Assembly (NCBI GenBank): GCA_964442135.1
Contig: CAYTYN010000003.1
Span: 1 to 63,880, forward strand
Source: Avanaerovorax sp964442135
Lineage (GTDB): Bacteria; Bacillota; Clostridia; Peptostreptococcales; Anaerovoracaceae
Length of the DNA: 63,880 bases
Direction: 5' to 3'
The position numbers were made by a program, and so were the translations under genes. Positions 52,455 to 61,700 of this stretch are shown here, in pieces. Below the pieces are notes generated by a model. The model worked only from the letters and a program-made list of their open reading frames with translations. It was not told the DNA's origin and did not search any database. The number at the start of each line of letters is the position of its first letter. Positions within the stretch are counted from its first letter, which is position 1.

Positions 52455-53732
52455 TCACCTTATCAATTTTTCGTAGATAGGAAACCGATCCAGGGTTGCG
52501 AAATAGTCCTCCGCCGTTTCCGCCCTCCTTATAAGCTGAAAGCTTCCGTCGGCCTTTAAAAGTATCTCGGCGTGTCTCAGCCGTCCGTTGTAATTATAAC
52601 CCATAGAATATCCATGAGCTCCCGTATCGTGAATGATCAGGTAATCCCCTTCCTGAATCCGGGGAAGCTCTCTCTCAACTGCGAATTTATCGTTATTCTC
52701 GCAGAGAGATCCGGTCACATCGTAGACCTTTGCGGAAGGCAGGCTTTCCTTTCCCGCCACCGTTATGTGATGGTAAGCGCCGTATACGGCCGGTCTCATA
52801 AGGTCTGAAGCGCAGGCGTCGCATCCCAGATAATTTCTGTACGTTTTCTTTTCATGAATTACTTTAGTAACGAGACATCCGTACGGTCCCATCATATATC
52901 TGCCCAGCTCAGTATATATCCCGACGTCGCCTATGGTCTTCTTACCCGGTATATTATCGTAGACTGCCTTCACAGCCTTTCCGACCTTCTCTATATCTAC
53001 CGGCGCATCCTCCGGCCTATACGGTATACCTACGCCTCCCGACAGGTTTACGAATCCTATCTCTATGGCGAACCTTTCGTGAATTTCCGCCGCCAGCCGG
53101 AAAAGCAGCCCGGCGAGGGTCGGGTAGTATTCGTTCCCCGTAGTGTTGCTGGCGAGGAATGCGTGAAGCCCCAGCCTCTTCACTCCCCTTTCCATGAGAA
53201 GTGGCACCGCCTCAAATATCTGATCCTTCGTCATGCCGAACTTGGATTCCCCCGGGTTTCCCATGATGGCGTTCCCTATCCGAAACTCTCCTCCCGGATT
53301 ATATCTGAGGCACATGGTATCCGGAAATCTTTCCCCTATGGTCTTTTCCAGGAATGGAATATGCCCTGCGTCGTCTAAATTGATTATGGCTCCCAGCTTG
53401 GCCGCAAAGGCATATTCCTCACGGGGGGTATCGTTGGATGAAAACATGATATCTTCCCCGCAGGCTCCCATGGCTTCAGCCAGCTTCAGCTCGTTCATGG
53501 ATGAGCAGTCGCATCCGCAGCCGTACTCCCTGAGTATGTCTATGAGAAAAGGGTTAGGATTCGCCTTTACGGCAAAAAATTCTCTGAAGCCTTTGTTCCA
53601 TGAAAAAGCCTCCTTAAGCCTTTCCACGTTTTCCCTTATCCCCTTTTCATCGTATAGGTGAAATGGGGTCGGGTAATCACGGGCTATTTCTCTTATCTTT
53701 TCTAAAGTCACAAAGGTTTTCTTCATGGTCAT
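52455..53732 (-). CDS. lysA: Diaminopimelate decarboxylase
   Basis: A 425-aa fold-III PLP decarboxylase. The Schiff-base Lys is in EFFAVKANPNPFLID near residue 50. Further blocks are CDCSSMNELKLA, NLSGGVGIPYRPE with the phosphate-binding glycines, ELGRYMMGPYG, and the C-terminal LCENNDKFAVERELP, where classical LysA has CE(S/T)GD. It makes L-lysine from meso-diaminopimelate. The NN in place of SG marks a divergent subgroup, so another basic amino acid is a less likely alternative. It is not linked to other lysine genes here. Confidence 0.85.
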   Translation of the reverse strand: MTMKKTFVTLEKIREIARDYPTPFHLYDEKGIRENVERLKEAFSWNKGFREFFAVKANPNPFLIDILREYGCGCDCSSMNELKLAEAMGACGEDIMFSSNDTPREEYAFAAKLGAIINLDDAGHIPFLEKTIGERFPDTMCLRYNPGGEFRIGNAIMGNPGESKFGMTKDQIFEAVPLLMERGVKRLGLHAFLASNTTGNEYYPTLAGLLFRLAAEIHERFAIEIGFVNLSGGVGIPYRPEDAPVDIEKVGKAVKAVYDNIPGKKTIGDVGIYTELGRYMMGPYGCLVTKVIHEKKTYRNYLGCDACASDLMRPAVYGAYHHITVAGKESLPSAKVYDVTGSLCENNDKFAVERELPRIQEGDYLIIHDTGAHGYSMGYNYNGRLRHAEILLKADGSFQLIRRAETAEDYFATLDRFPIYEKLIR

Positions 53733-53800
53733 CGGTTCTTCCTTTCATGGACTGTCAAAAGCCATGTCCCTACAGCGATTCAATATCCGCACCCCGGTCT

Positions 53801-55192
53801 CTACTCTTTAAACGCCCTTATAGCGTCTCTCACCGTATCCACGCCGGTGAGCATCATGCCCTCAAGCCTCTTCTCCCTTTTAAGCCTAACGGCGTCTCTC
53901 TCCGGCAATATTATCTGCTCGTAACCCATCCGCTTCGCTTCTACGGCTATTTTGTCGGCGCTGGCCACAGATCTTACTCCTCCCGTAAGTCCCACTTCTC
54001 CAATGGCCAAGAGACGGCGACTCGGTACTATTCCCCTGAAGGATGAATATATGGCCAGCAGAACAGCCAGATCTACGGCGGTGCCTTCCGGCTTCATTCC
54101 CCCTGCTACGTTCACGTATACGTCGTTGTTTACCGTGGAGATGCCCGCCTTCTTCTCCAGCACGGCCAGGAGCATGGCAAGCCTTTGATTATCGATGCCT
54201 ACGGAGGTTCTTCTGGCGAACCCTATGTTGGCCGATGAGGTCAAAGCCTGGATCTCGAACATGACCGGCCTGCTTCCTTCGTACACCGCAGTGATCACCG
54301 AACCCTCCTGCTGCTTTGAAGTCTTCTCAACGAACAGCTCAGACAAATCGGGTATCTCCGCCAGTCCGCTTTCCTCCATTCTGAATGCTCCGATCTCGCT
54401 GGTGGTTCCGAATCTGTTCTTATACGCTCTGAGAACGCGCAAATCGTTATCTCGCTCTCCTGTAAAGCTGAGGACGCAATCCACCAGGTGCTCCACTATC
54501 TTAGGCCCTGCCAGCTCTCCGCTTTTAGTCACGTGAGCCACTATGAAAACCGGCACGTTCCGGTTCTTCCCCAATCGCATGAGGAGGTTGCCGCAGGCTC
54601 TGACCTGGGAAACGCTGCCCGGCGCCGAATCCATTTCCTGAGTGTACATGGTCTGGATGGAGTCTATGATGACGAACTCCGGCTTTATCTCATCCGCCAC
54701 CTGTTCCACATTTTCCATGTTAGTCTCGGAGAGAACGAACAGCCGGTCGCTGAAATCGCCGCAAACTCTGTCCGCCCGCATCTTTATCTGCTCTCCGGAC
54801 TCCTCGCCTGAAACGTAGAGAACCCGTCCTGCGGTCTTCGCAATATTTGACGCGGCTTGGATGATAAGGGTGGACTTACCGATTCCCGGCTCTCCTGAGA
54901 TGAGCACGAGAGACCCTTTTACCAGACCTCCTCCCAATACCCTATCCAGCTCTGAGATACCTGTTTTGACCCGGCTGTAGCCGGCAGAGCCTACGTTCTT
55001 CAGGGGAACAGCCTTCACACTTTCGCCGTCGGTCGCTCCACCGGTGCGCCTGCGGGGATCGAGATCGTCTACCTCGGGCACTTTTTCCTCCACAAAGGAG
55101 CTCCATGCGCCGCATATGCACTGACCCAGCCATTTAGGGCTTTCATAGCCACATTCCTGGCACACGAAAACCGTTTTACCTTTCTTCGCCAT
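53801..55192 (-). CDS. radA: DNA repair protein RadA (Sms)
   Basis: A 463-aa RecA-like branch-migration ATPase. The N-terminal zinc finger is CQECGYESPKWLGQCICGAW (with two CxxC pairs). The Walker A motif is GEPGIGKSTL, the RadA-specific KNRFG is present near residue 265, and the C-terminal domain is Lon-protease-like (VAGGMKPEGTAVDLAVLLA, with AIGEVGLTGGVRSV). It acts in homologous recombination. The start is ATG at 55192. The promoter lies in or beyond the gap that begins 30 bp upstream. Confidence 0.93.
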   Translation of the reverse strand: MAKKGKTVFVCQECGYESPKWLGQCICGAWSSFVEEKVPEVDDLDPRRRTGGATDGESVKAVPLKNVGSAGYSRVKTGISELDRVLGGGLVKGSLVLISGEPGIGKSTLIIQAASNIAKTAGRVLYVSGEESGEQIKMRADRVCGDFSDRLFVLSETNMENVEQVADEIKPEFVIIDSIQTMYTQEMDSAPGSVSQVRACGNLLMRLGKNRNVPVFIVAHVTKSGELAGPKIVEHLVDCVLSFTGERDNDLRVLRAYKNRFGTTSEIGAFRMEESGLAEIPDLSELFVEKTSKQQEGSVITAVYEGSRPVMFEIQALTSSANIGFARRTSVGIDNQRLAMLLAVLEKKAGISTVNNDVYVNVAGGMKPEGTAVDLAVLLAIYSSFRGIVPSRRLLAIGEVGLTGGVRSVASADKIAVEAKRMGYEQIILPERDAVRLKREKRLEGMMLTGVDTVRDAIRAFKE

Positions 55193-55221
55193 TATTAACC
55201 TCTGTCTTTCTATGTTCGTCA

Positions 55222-55321
55222 NNNNNNNNNNNNNNNNNNNNNNNNNNNNNNNNNNNNNNNNNNNNNNNNNNNNNNNNNNNNNNNNNNNNNNNNNNNNNNN
55301 NNNNNNNNNNNNNNNNNNNNN
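55222..55321. other. Scaffold gap (100 N)
   Basis: Exactly 100 N between radA and the CRISPR locus. True distance and content are unknown, and the linkage of the CRISPR-Cas system to the left part is scaffold-level only. Confidence 0.99.
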
Positions 55322-55447
55322 CTCAGAATAAAAAGACCCTTATTCTGAGCACTTTTTAAGCGACTCTCTTTCAAGTCGGCGTTTAGAATAAAAATGGCTC
55401 AGCCTAAGAGTAGCATTTATACACAAACTTTGTGATGCTCTCCCAAT
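55322..55447 (-). terminator. CRISPR array trailer with hairpins
   Basis: Downstream of the last repeat on the minus strand a stem (GAGTAGCAT/ATGCTCTC with inner CACAAA/TTTGTG, about 55407-55442) is followed by GGCTGAGCC and ATTTTTATT, a plausible end for the pre-crRNA. A second, perfect 10-bp stem (CTCAGAATAA/TTATTCTGAG, 55322-55349) touches the gap and has T-runs on both strands. No gene is seen. Confidence 0.45.
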
Positions 55448-56804
55448 TTATGGCTGCCATATGGAATTACACTACTCTCAAACTATGAGCGGCTTTTTCA
55501 TCGGCAGCAACTCGTTTGACTACCATATGGAATTACACTACTCTCAAACGTAGTACGCTCTTATCTTTTCAAGGATTGTGTTTGACTACCATATGGAATT
55601 ACACTACTCTCAAACTTCCAGCATAGCTGGAGCAAAGCCTATGTCGTTTGACTACCATATGGAATTACACTACTCTCAAACGTCCAGTGGCAATTACGCG
55701 GGAGGATTTTGGTTTGACTACCATATGGAATTACACTACTCTCAAACGCGTCCCGAATATCTCGGCGGTAATCGAATGGTTTGACTACCATATGGAATTA
55801 CACTACTCTCAAACTGTGGTGACGTTGTTATTCTTCCACCACGCGTTTGACTACCATATGGAATTACACTACTCTCAAACCCCGTTTACCCGCGTTTAAA
55901 TGAGACGATTGTTTGACTACCATATGGAATTACACTACTCTCAAACTACCACGTATCTCGCAACGTAGGCGGCGGAGTTTGACTACCATATGGAATTACA
56001 CTACTCTCAAACCCTTTATAAGCTAGGTACTTACGATGATACGTTTGACTACCATATGGAATTACACTACTCTCAAACACGTTTGCGGCTGATAATCCAG
56101 AAGATGCTGTTTGACTACCATATGGAATTACACTACTCTCAAACACGTGGGCAAAGGTAACTAGATATAGAATAGTTTGACTACCATATGGAATTACACT
56201 ACTCTCAAACGCTTTTCTTTATGCGCCACACATGCCCAGTGTTTGACTACCATATGGAATTACACTACTCTCAAACTCCTCTGCCCGTGTGTTCTCACGG
56301 ATCATAGTTTGACTACCATATGGAATTACACTACTCTCAAACCCGCTACGGCCGGAAAGACGAAAAAGATTAAGTTTGACTACCATATGGAATTACACTA
56401 CTCTCAAACGAGCATGGATTTTTGATAGGTGTGTGTGTCGGTTTGACTACCATATGGAATTACACTACTCTCAAACAAGGCCCGCTCCGGCGTAGCCTGT
56501 GACGTGTTTGACTACCATATGGAATTACACTACTCTCAAACCAGTCGTTCAAATCGATAATCAAACATAAGGTTTGACTACCATATGGAATTACACTACT
56601 CTCAAACACAAATCATTACTCCTGTCAGCTGACAAGCGTTTGACTACCATATGGAATTACACTACTCTCAAACATAGTGACGCTTACCGAGGTGCTGTAT
56701 GAGTTTGACTACCATATGGAATTACACTACTCTCAAACACATTTGGAGCTGATAATCCAGAAGATGCTGTTTGACTACCATATGGAATTACACTACTCTC
56801 AAAC
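55448..56804 (-). CRISPR. Type II-A CRISPR array, 21 repeats and 20 spacers
   Basis: Twenty-one 36-bp repeats begin on the plus strand at 55448, 55514, 55580, 55646, 55712, 55779, 55845, 55911, 55977, 56043, 56109, 56175, 56241, 56307, 56374, 56441, 56506, 56572, 56638, 56703 and 56769. Spacers are 29-31 nt. In the crRNA (minus) orientation the repeat starts GTTTGAGAGTAGTG and ends GGTAGTCAAAC; GTTTGA/TCAAAC are terminal inverted repeats. All copies are identical except the first on the plus strand (55448-55483), which has four changes in one end; this is the leader-distal, oldest end. The leader-proximal end is at 56804 beside csn2. Two spacers (56079-56108 and 56739-56768) are 27/30 identical. 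Confidence 0.98.
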
Positions 56805-56913
56805 CTCAATTCTCGAGAAAAGCACCACTACATGCCTGTAATTCCACATTGCTAAGCTAGTGTATTTCACATAGATCACGATCTATTATATACGTATTTT
56901 CATTTTTTATCAA
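56805..56913 (-). promoter_or_regulatory. CRISPR leader and array promoter (inside csn2 3' end)
   Basis: On the minus strand TTGATA (56908-56913), exactly 17 bp, then TATAAT (56885-56890) lie within the last codons of csn2. The predicted start is near 56878, giving a transcribed leader of about 74 nt. The leader ends AATTGAG directly at the first repeat, resembling the ATTTGAG-type leader-anchoring sequence described for streptococcal II-A adaptation. It also contains ATGTGGAATTACA (56849-56837), a near copy of the tracrRNA anti-repeat core. Confidence 0.7.
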
Positions 56914-57525
56914 TTCAATTTGTCTTCCCGTCAAAGCTACTATATATATTCCGTAATATAGAGCGATTTTCTTTATGAACACGTAAGATCTCTCGCCTAA
57001 AAAGACTTCACAATTTACTATGATGAAAATTCTTTTACCAAGCAATCGATAGATTGTAAGAATATAATCGATTAGTTTGTCGGTAAAATCACCCTCAGGC
57101 TCTTCTATATGCAGTTCAAAAAGCTTCAACAGCCCCTTTACGTCAGCTTCATCATTTGTGGTTGCATTATAGTCGAGTGAAGCGGCGCTAAGATCGATAA
57201 AGTTCATCATTTGGGACTGAAGCTCAGCAAGTTCCTCTCCGTAGTAATTTTCGATTATATGCTGCAGATCGCTATAAAGCTTTTTCTGTATTTCCCTCTT
57301 GTTAAAGGTAAGATCGAAGGGCGTGCAAATCATATCACAGAAGCCCTTAATGTCTATTTCTTCATCTGCATCATCGATAATTCGAATATTGGAATTGGCG
57401 CCGTCTTGGGCGCCTTTAAAGCCTATTACGGTCTTTTCCAATATCTCCGGCGATTCTATGACCAAGGAGTTGATTCCCTCAGCGATCTCCCACCTTATAT
57501 TCATGTCATAAAAAACTAACTTCAC
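56857..57525 (-). CDS. csn2: CRISPR-associated protein Csn2 (short form)
   Basis: A 222-aa Csn2, the hallmark of subtype II-A. It forms a tetrameric ring on double-stranded DNA ends and acts in spacer acquisition with Cas1, Cas2 and Cas9. Recognisable are the N-terminal MKLVFYDMNIRWEI beta segment, a long helical central part (residues about 75-150) and the C-terminal LLGKRIFIIVNCEVFLGE block, a P-loop-like fold without a functional Walker A. The start is GTG with a 4-bp GTGA overlap on cas2. The array promoter is embedded in its 3' end. Confidence 0.85.
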   Translation of the reverse strand: MKLVFYDMNIRWEIAEGINSLVIESPEILEKTVIGFKGAQDGANSNIRIIDDADEEIDIKGFCDMICTPFDLTFNKREIQKKLYSDLQHIIENYYGEELAELQSQMMNFIDLSAASLDYNATTNDEADVKGLLKLFELHIEEPEGDFTDKLIDYILTIYRLLGKRIFIIVNCEVFLGERSYVFIKKIALYYGIYIVALTGRQIELIKNENTYIIDRDLCEIH

Positions 57526-57842
57526 AAAACCACCAGCCTATCATCAGAATCTAAGACCGTATCCTGCGCTGATCCGACAATATATTCCATTTTGCTAAAT
57601 TGCTTTTCTGTTACAGTTAGAAGTTGTACCAGGCCATTTTGCGGTTTGCTCGATTTTACGGCCTTTACTATAGAGTCCGCAACGGTAGCATTAAGTGCCA
57701 GTTTGCAGTATACGCTTTCCTGCATCATAATAAATCCTTTTTTAATCAGGAATTTTCGGAAATCACGATATGCTTTTTTGTCTTCGGCTGTTTCCGTCGG
57801 CAAATCGAAAAAAACTATCACACGCATATACCTATAATTCAT
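57522..57842 (-). CDS. cas2: CRISPR-associated endonuclease Cas2
   Basis: A 106-aa ferredoxin-fold protein that dimerises and bridges two Cas1 dimers in the integrase. The N-terminal strand MRVIVFFDLPTETAEDK carries the conserved Asp of the family, followed by FRKFLIKKGFIMMQESVYCKL. The first ATG (57842) overlaps cas1 by 11 bp. A second ATG at 57827 starts at the position usual for Cas2 (MRVIVFFDLP), and neither has a strong ribosome site, so the start is uncertain. Confidence 0.93.
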   Translation of the reverse strand: MNYRYMRVIVFFDLPTETAEDKKAYRDFRKFLIKKGFIMMQESVYCKLALNATVADSIVKAVKSSKPQNGLVQLLTVTEKQFSKMEYIVGSAQDTVLDSDDRLVVL

Positions 57843-58710
57843 ACTTATAAAATCTAATCATCGATAAATCGTTTTCGTTGAGCGCGTCAAAAACAGAGCG
57901 ACAGTAAATTTTAATAGCGTTAGATGCGAAATTGCGTTTCCCATCGATCACAACCTCATCGTTCATTACAGAAATGATCTCCATCTTCTCTTCATGCTCG
58001 AATTTTTCCGGTCTTATCCTGGATACTTTTCTGTCGATAAGGACTCTGAAAGGTTCCATCAAGTCTGAAGCCAGGTTGAACTGATTGAACATGTTGTCAT
58101 GGCAAAGCCCCAGCTGTGTAATATATCCGTTAGCCACGATTTCCCTATTGAAATATGAGAGTATGACCCCATATCCGTAGTTCAACGCTGCGTTTACGGA
58201 ATTATCTTGGCTTCTTGTAAAGTCCAGCCCAAACAGTGTATTAAAGTAGACCTTGGCAGCGTGCCCCTCTCTATTGTTGGCGTCGGCAAAAGACATCTCT
58301 CGCACGTATTGTCTGAGAATTTCTGCTCTATCCTTAAATCCGCAATCTTCAAGATGGTCTGCCTGTTTTCTTACCTTCTCAGAGACTATCTCAGTCCAAA
58401 CAGTTTCCTTAGTGTGAGACGTCCATTGTATCTGTTTTTTTACTTTAATGCTGGTATCGTGGCTCCCATAATAGGGCAGCAGCTCAGAACTGGGGTTATG
58501 CTTTTCATCGCAAAACACCACCTTGACTTTCCGCTTCGTCAGTTCGCATAGAAGTGCGGTGGTAAGGGATACGGCTGTAGACTCAATCATGATAAGTCCA
58601 ATCTCGCTAAGGTGTACACGGATTGTATTATCACGCTTTCTCACAACCATATAATCCATTTTATAATCGAGCTTTGCACAGCCCGTAATTACTACCGTTC
58701 TCCAGCTCAT
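57832..58710 (-). CDS. cas1: CRISPR-associated integrase Cas1 (type II)
   Basis: A 292-aa Cas1. The metal-binding catalytic residues are Glu148 (NREGHAAKVYF), His204 (GLCHDNMFNQFNLASDL) and Glu219 (LMEPFR), all present at the spacing of type II Cas1. The N-terminal beta domain begins MSWRTVVITGCAKL, which is typical for II-A. With Cas2 it inserts new spacers at the leader end. Its ATG directly follows the cas9 stop (TAAATG), and it overlaps cas2. Confidence 0.95.
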   Translation of the reverse strand: MSWRTVVITGCAKLDYKMDYMVVRKRDNTIRVHLSEIGLIMIESTAVSLTTALLCELTKRKVKVVFCDEKHNPSSELLPYYGSHDTSIKVKKQIQWTSHTKETVWTEIVSEKVRKQADHLEDCGFKDRAEILRQYVREMSFADANNREGHAAKVYFNTLFGLDFTRSQDNSVNAALNYGYGVILSYFNREIVANGYITQLGLCHDNMFNQFNLASDLMEPFRVLIDRKVSRIRPEKFEHEEKMEIISVMNDEVVIDGKRNFASNAIKIYCRSVFDALNENDLSMIRFYKYEL

Positions 58711-61700
58711 TTACAGCTTTATCTCCGTCTGATAGATACCGGTTACAGATTGATTTACTAAAATTAGTTCTTTTTTCCCGACTGTATTTCTCTTTATACT
58801 CATACTTCCGGATTTGCTTCCAGATTTACTTCCGTCGTTCTTTTTAGAGAGTATGAGGCTAAGATCAGCAGTGGTGTTGTTATCGCACCTCACCAAATTT
58901 AAAGCGTTGTTGACAAGGATGGCTTTATCTCGAAGGGAAAGATCTACGAATGACTGTCTATTTTTCCTCATGTTTTCGCCCTGATTGCATGGCCTCTTTT
59001 CATACACGGTTGAAAGCTTTTCCGTTATATCGTCATACAAAGCCAGAAGGCCTTTCTCATCTGTCTCGTCGAGGGCTTCATTGTCTCCGTACTCGGCGTT
59101 TTTATCCAGATATTTCTCAATGCGCCTTATCATATCCTCGTGACGGTTGAACACAGGCTGTAAACCGTTTTTAAACAGTAAATCTTCCCCAGACACTCCT
59201 GATATTCTCATAGGGTATCCATCAACAAGTATTAGAGAATTTTTCTTGATACAAGGTCGTAATATGACTACTTTTTTAAGCTTTTTCACCTCAGTGCAGT
59301 AATTGATATAAGCTTTGTCGTCATAGGGTAGCATATTAGCTATATAAATGGGTACCTCCATTATCCTCCTTACCCTTTTACCTTTTTCTCCGTCGAACTC
59401 GACAAGGGCGAAGTATGAAGTATTTGCCGATTGATATCCTCCGTATTTTTCAGTAGGCAGCCCCTTTTTGATACTTATAGAAGCTGCCTTTTCCTTGTTT
59501 ACAATAGTAGCATTGAACAGTTCTCCTTTTTCGCAGTATGTATATTCTGTGTATAGAATGTCATTTCTCTTGATGGTAGATCTGACTATATCCAAAGTAC
59601 CCCCATGCTTTTCACGCTTCTTCTCTTTGTCTGCAGGGCCTTCCCAGACACGGGTGTTACCGCGGTAAACGTCAAAATCGAACATTCGATTCATATTGTA
59701 TTTTCTATCTTTGGTTTTCTCGATCCACGCTCGTGGATCCGAGGTGAATTTAGCGTCGTAAACATTTCCCACTACTATATCGAGATATGCATCCTTTGCA
59801 TGATGATAGTCGTTAGCACGTCTGGATTTCAATATATTGAGATCTTGGTTCCTGAACTGAGATACTGTGGCGGATTTTACATATATCACCCTGGTTTTAG
59901 GAATCATCCGCTCCAAGATATCTACCACAGCTTTGGATGCCTGACGCGTATCTACCAGCTGTCTGTTTATGAAGCCTGCCAGTTCATCATCTGTAAAATC
60001 CTTAGTTCTCGTCAGCCGGTCATATTTTTTCTTGCTGATGAGCCCCATTTTTAAAAGATATGTCCATCTCTCCCTCTGGCTGTTTCGAATTTCCGCTGAA
60101 AGTAATTTCCCACCTTTATTTTCGTTCTCCTTCTTTTTTACAAGGACGAGATTATCGAGGCTGTCGTCTTTAATTAACGACCTTGGATAAATGTGATCTT
60201 TGTCCCAAATAGAATTTTCATCCATAAGCTGATCTAGGACTATATCTTCTCCGGTGTACATGCACTTTCCCATCTGAGTATAGTAAAGGTAGAGCTTAAG
60301 ACTGTCGAATTCTCGCGCTTCTGTTTCCTTTATCTCGTCTATGAACCCCTTAACATCGTCTTCACAGGATTCATACAGCTGCAGAAGTCTTTCCTTTCTG
60401 GATTCCCTTCTCTTTCCCTTTCCGTCTTTGCCCTTCTTTTCATTTTCTCGTGCTACCTCTACGAATATTTTATCAGGATCAGCCCCCATTATATGACGGA
60501 TCTCTTCTACGATCTTTATAGCCTGCCATATTGACCTCTTTGCGGAAGGTGAAACCATTAAATCCTTAACCAGAGAATCGTAGGATATAGTCTTTATAGT
60601 GCACTGCTTCTCATTGTTAAGCCTTTCGATTTCTTCGCGGAAAGTAAATGCAGAGCTTAAAAGCTGCATCAGGTTGCAGTTTGTCTCCCACAAAGCCTGT
60701 ATAATAGAATATTGTTCTCCTGTTTCTTTATTGATACCATGAACGCCGGATAGAAACTTCTCAGAAAACTTTCCCCATCCTGCGTATCTGAGCCTTTTGA
60801 TTTCTTTAGTCTGATCATCTGTTATCCTATCCCCATATTTTTGCTCTATCATGTGTTCGGTCATGTGGTAATCATCTCCATAGATTGTCTTCCACAGAAT
60901 TATATCCTCTACCATGCGGCGAACACTGTCTTTTGCCATATCCGTCCCAAATATCTTCTCAAAATTCAGATGCGGAGCGAGGCTTCCTTTAAAATCAATG
61001 TCAAAACCGCTCAGATCCTTTGCCTTAAGATCAGCATCATCTACCCTCAAATACTCGAGGAGTTTCTTCCCCGTAACTTTGGCATGTTTTCTAAAAAGGT
61101 CATCATATATGCGCTGCTTCAGTTCTACAGATATCTTGTTTCCACGTATGCGAAGATTATTCAGTTCATTCAGCACCATGTATTTGGTATATAGAAGCGA
61201 ATTCTTAGGAATAACATCTTCAGCCTTTATCTCAGTACATTTATTTGTCATCCGGCGGATGAACTCATGGTTGGACTTTTCCCGATCTACCAATTTGTCA
61301 AAGTTCCACGGATATATCATCTTTCCATTCCCATTAGGCTTTCTTACGATCCATGAATTTGACCCTTGTTCCTTGTGCCGGTCGCTGAGGGGCCCGACGT
61401 AATATGGAATTCTGAATGAAAATATCGAAATAATCTTTTCGGATACGCTCATTCCATCTTCGTCCTTCTCCTTGAGAAACGGCAAGTAATCTTCTGCATT
61501 CTCGAGAATTTTCTTCAGCTCTATCTTGTGGATTTGATTAGGGATCATCCCATTATCTTTGTTCCTCTGCAGAGGTAACAGAGTGTTATTTTCAGCGCCA
61601 AGAACGAGCTTTTCCAGAGAAACCCTGTCCTCCTCACTTGGGTCAATCTGTTTAAGGATATTCATTAGTTTCTTATAAAACTCATCCTCGCTGCACTTTT

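Noticed and set aside
55578..56425. Open frames with repeated FDYHMELHYSQT peptides inside the CRISPR array
   Set aside because: The repeated peptide is the translation of the 36-bp repeat with a spacing that keeps frame. These are not genes.
55448..56804. Array transcribed on the plus strand
   Set aside because: The degenerate repeat is far from csn2, a strong minus-strand promoter lies in csn2, and the tracrRNA anti-repeat is complementary to the minus-strand repeat transcript.
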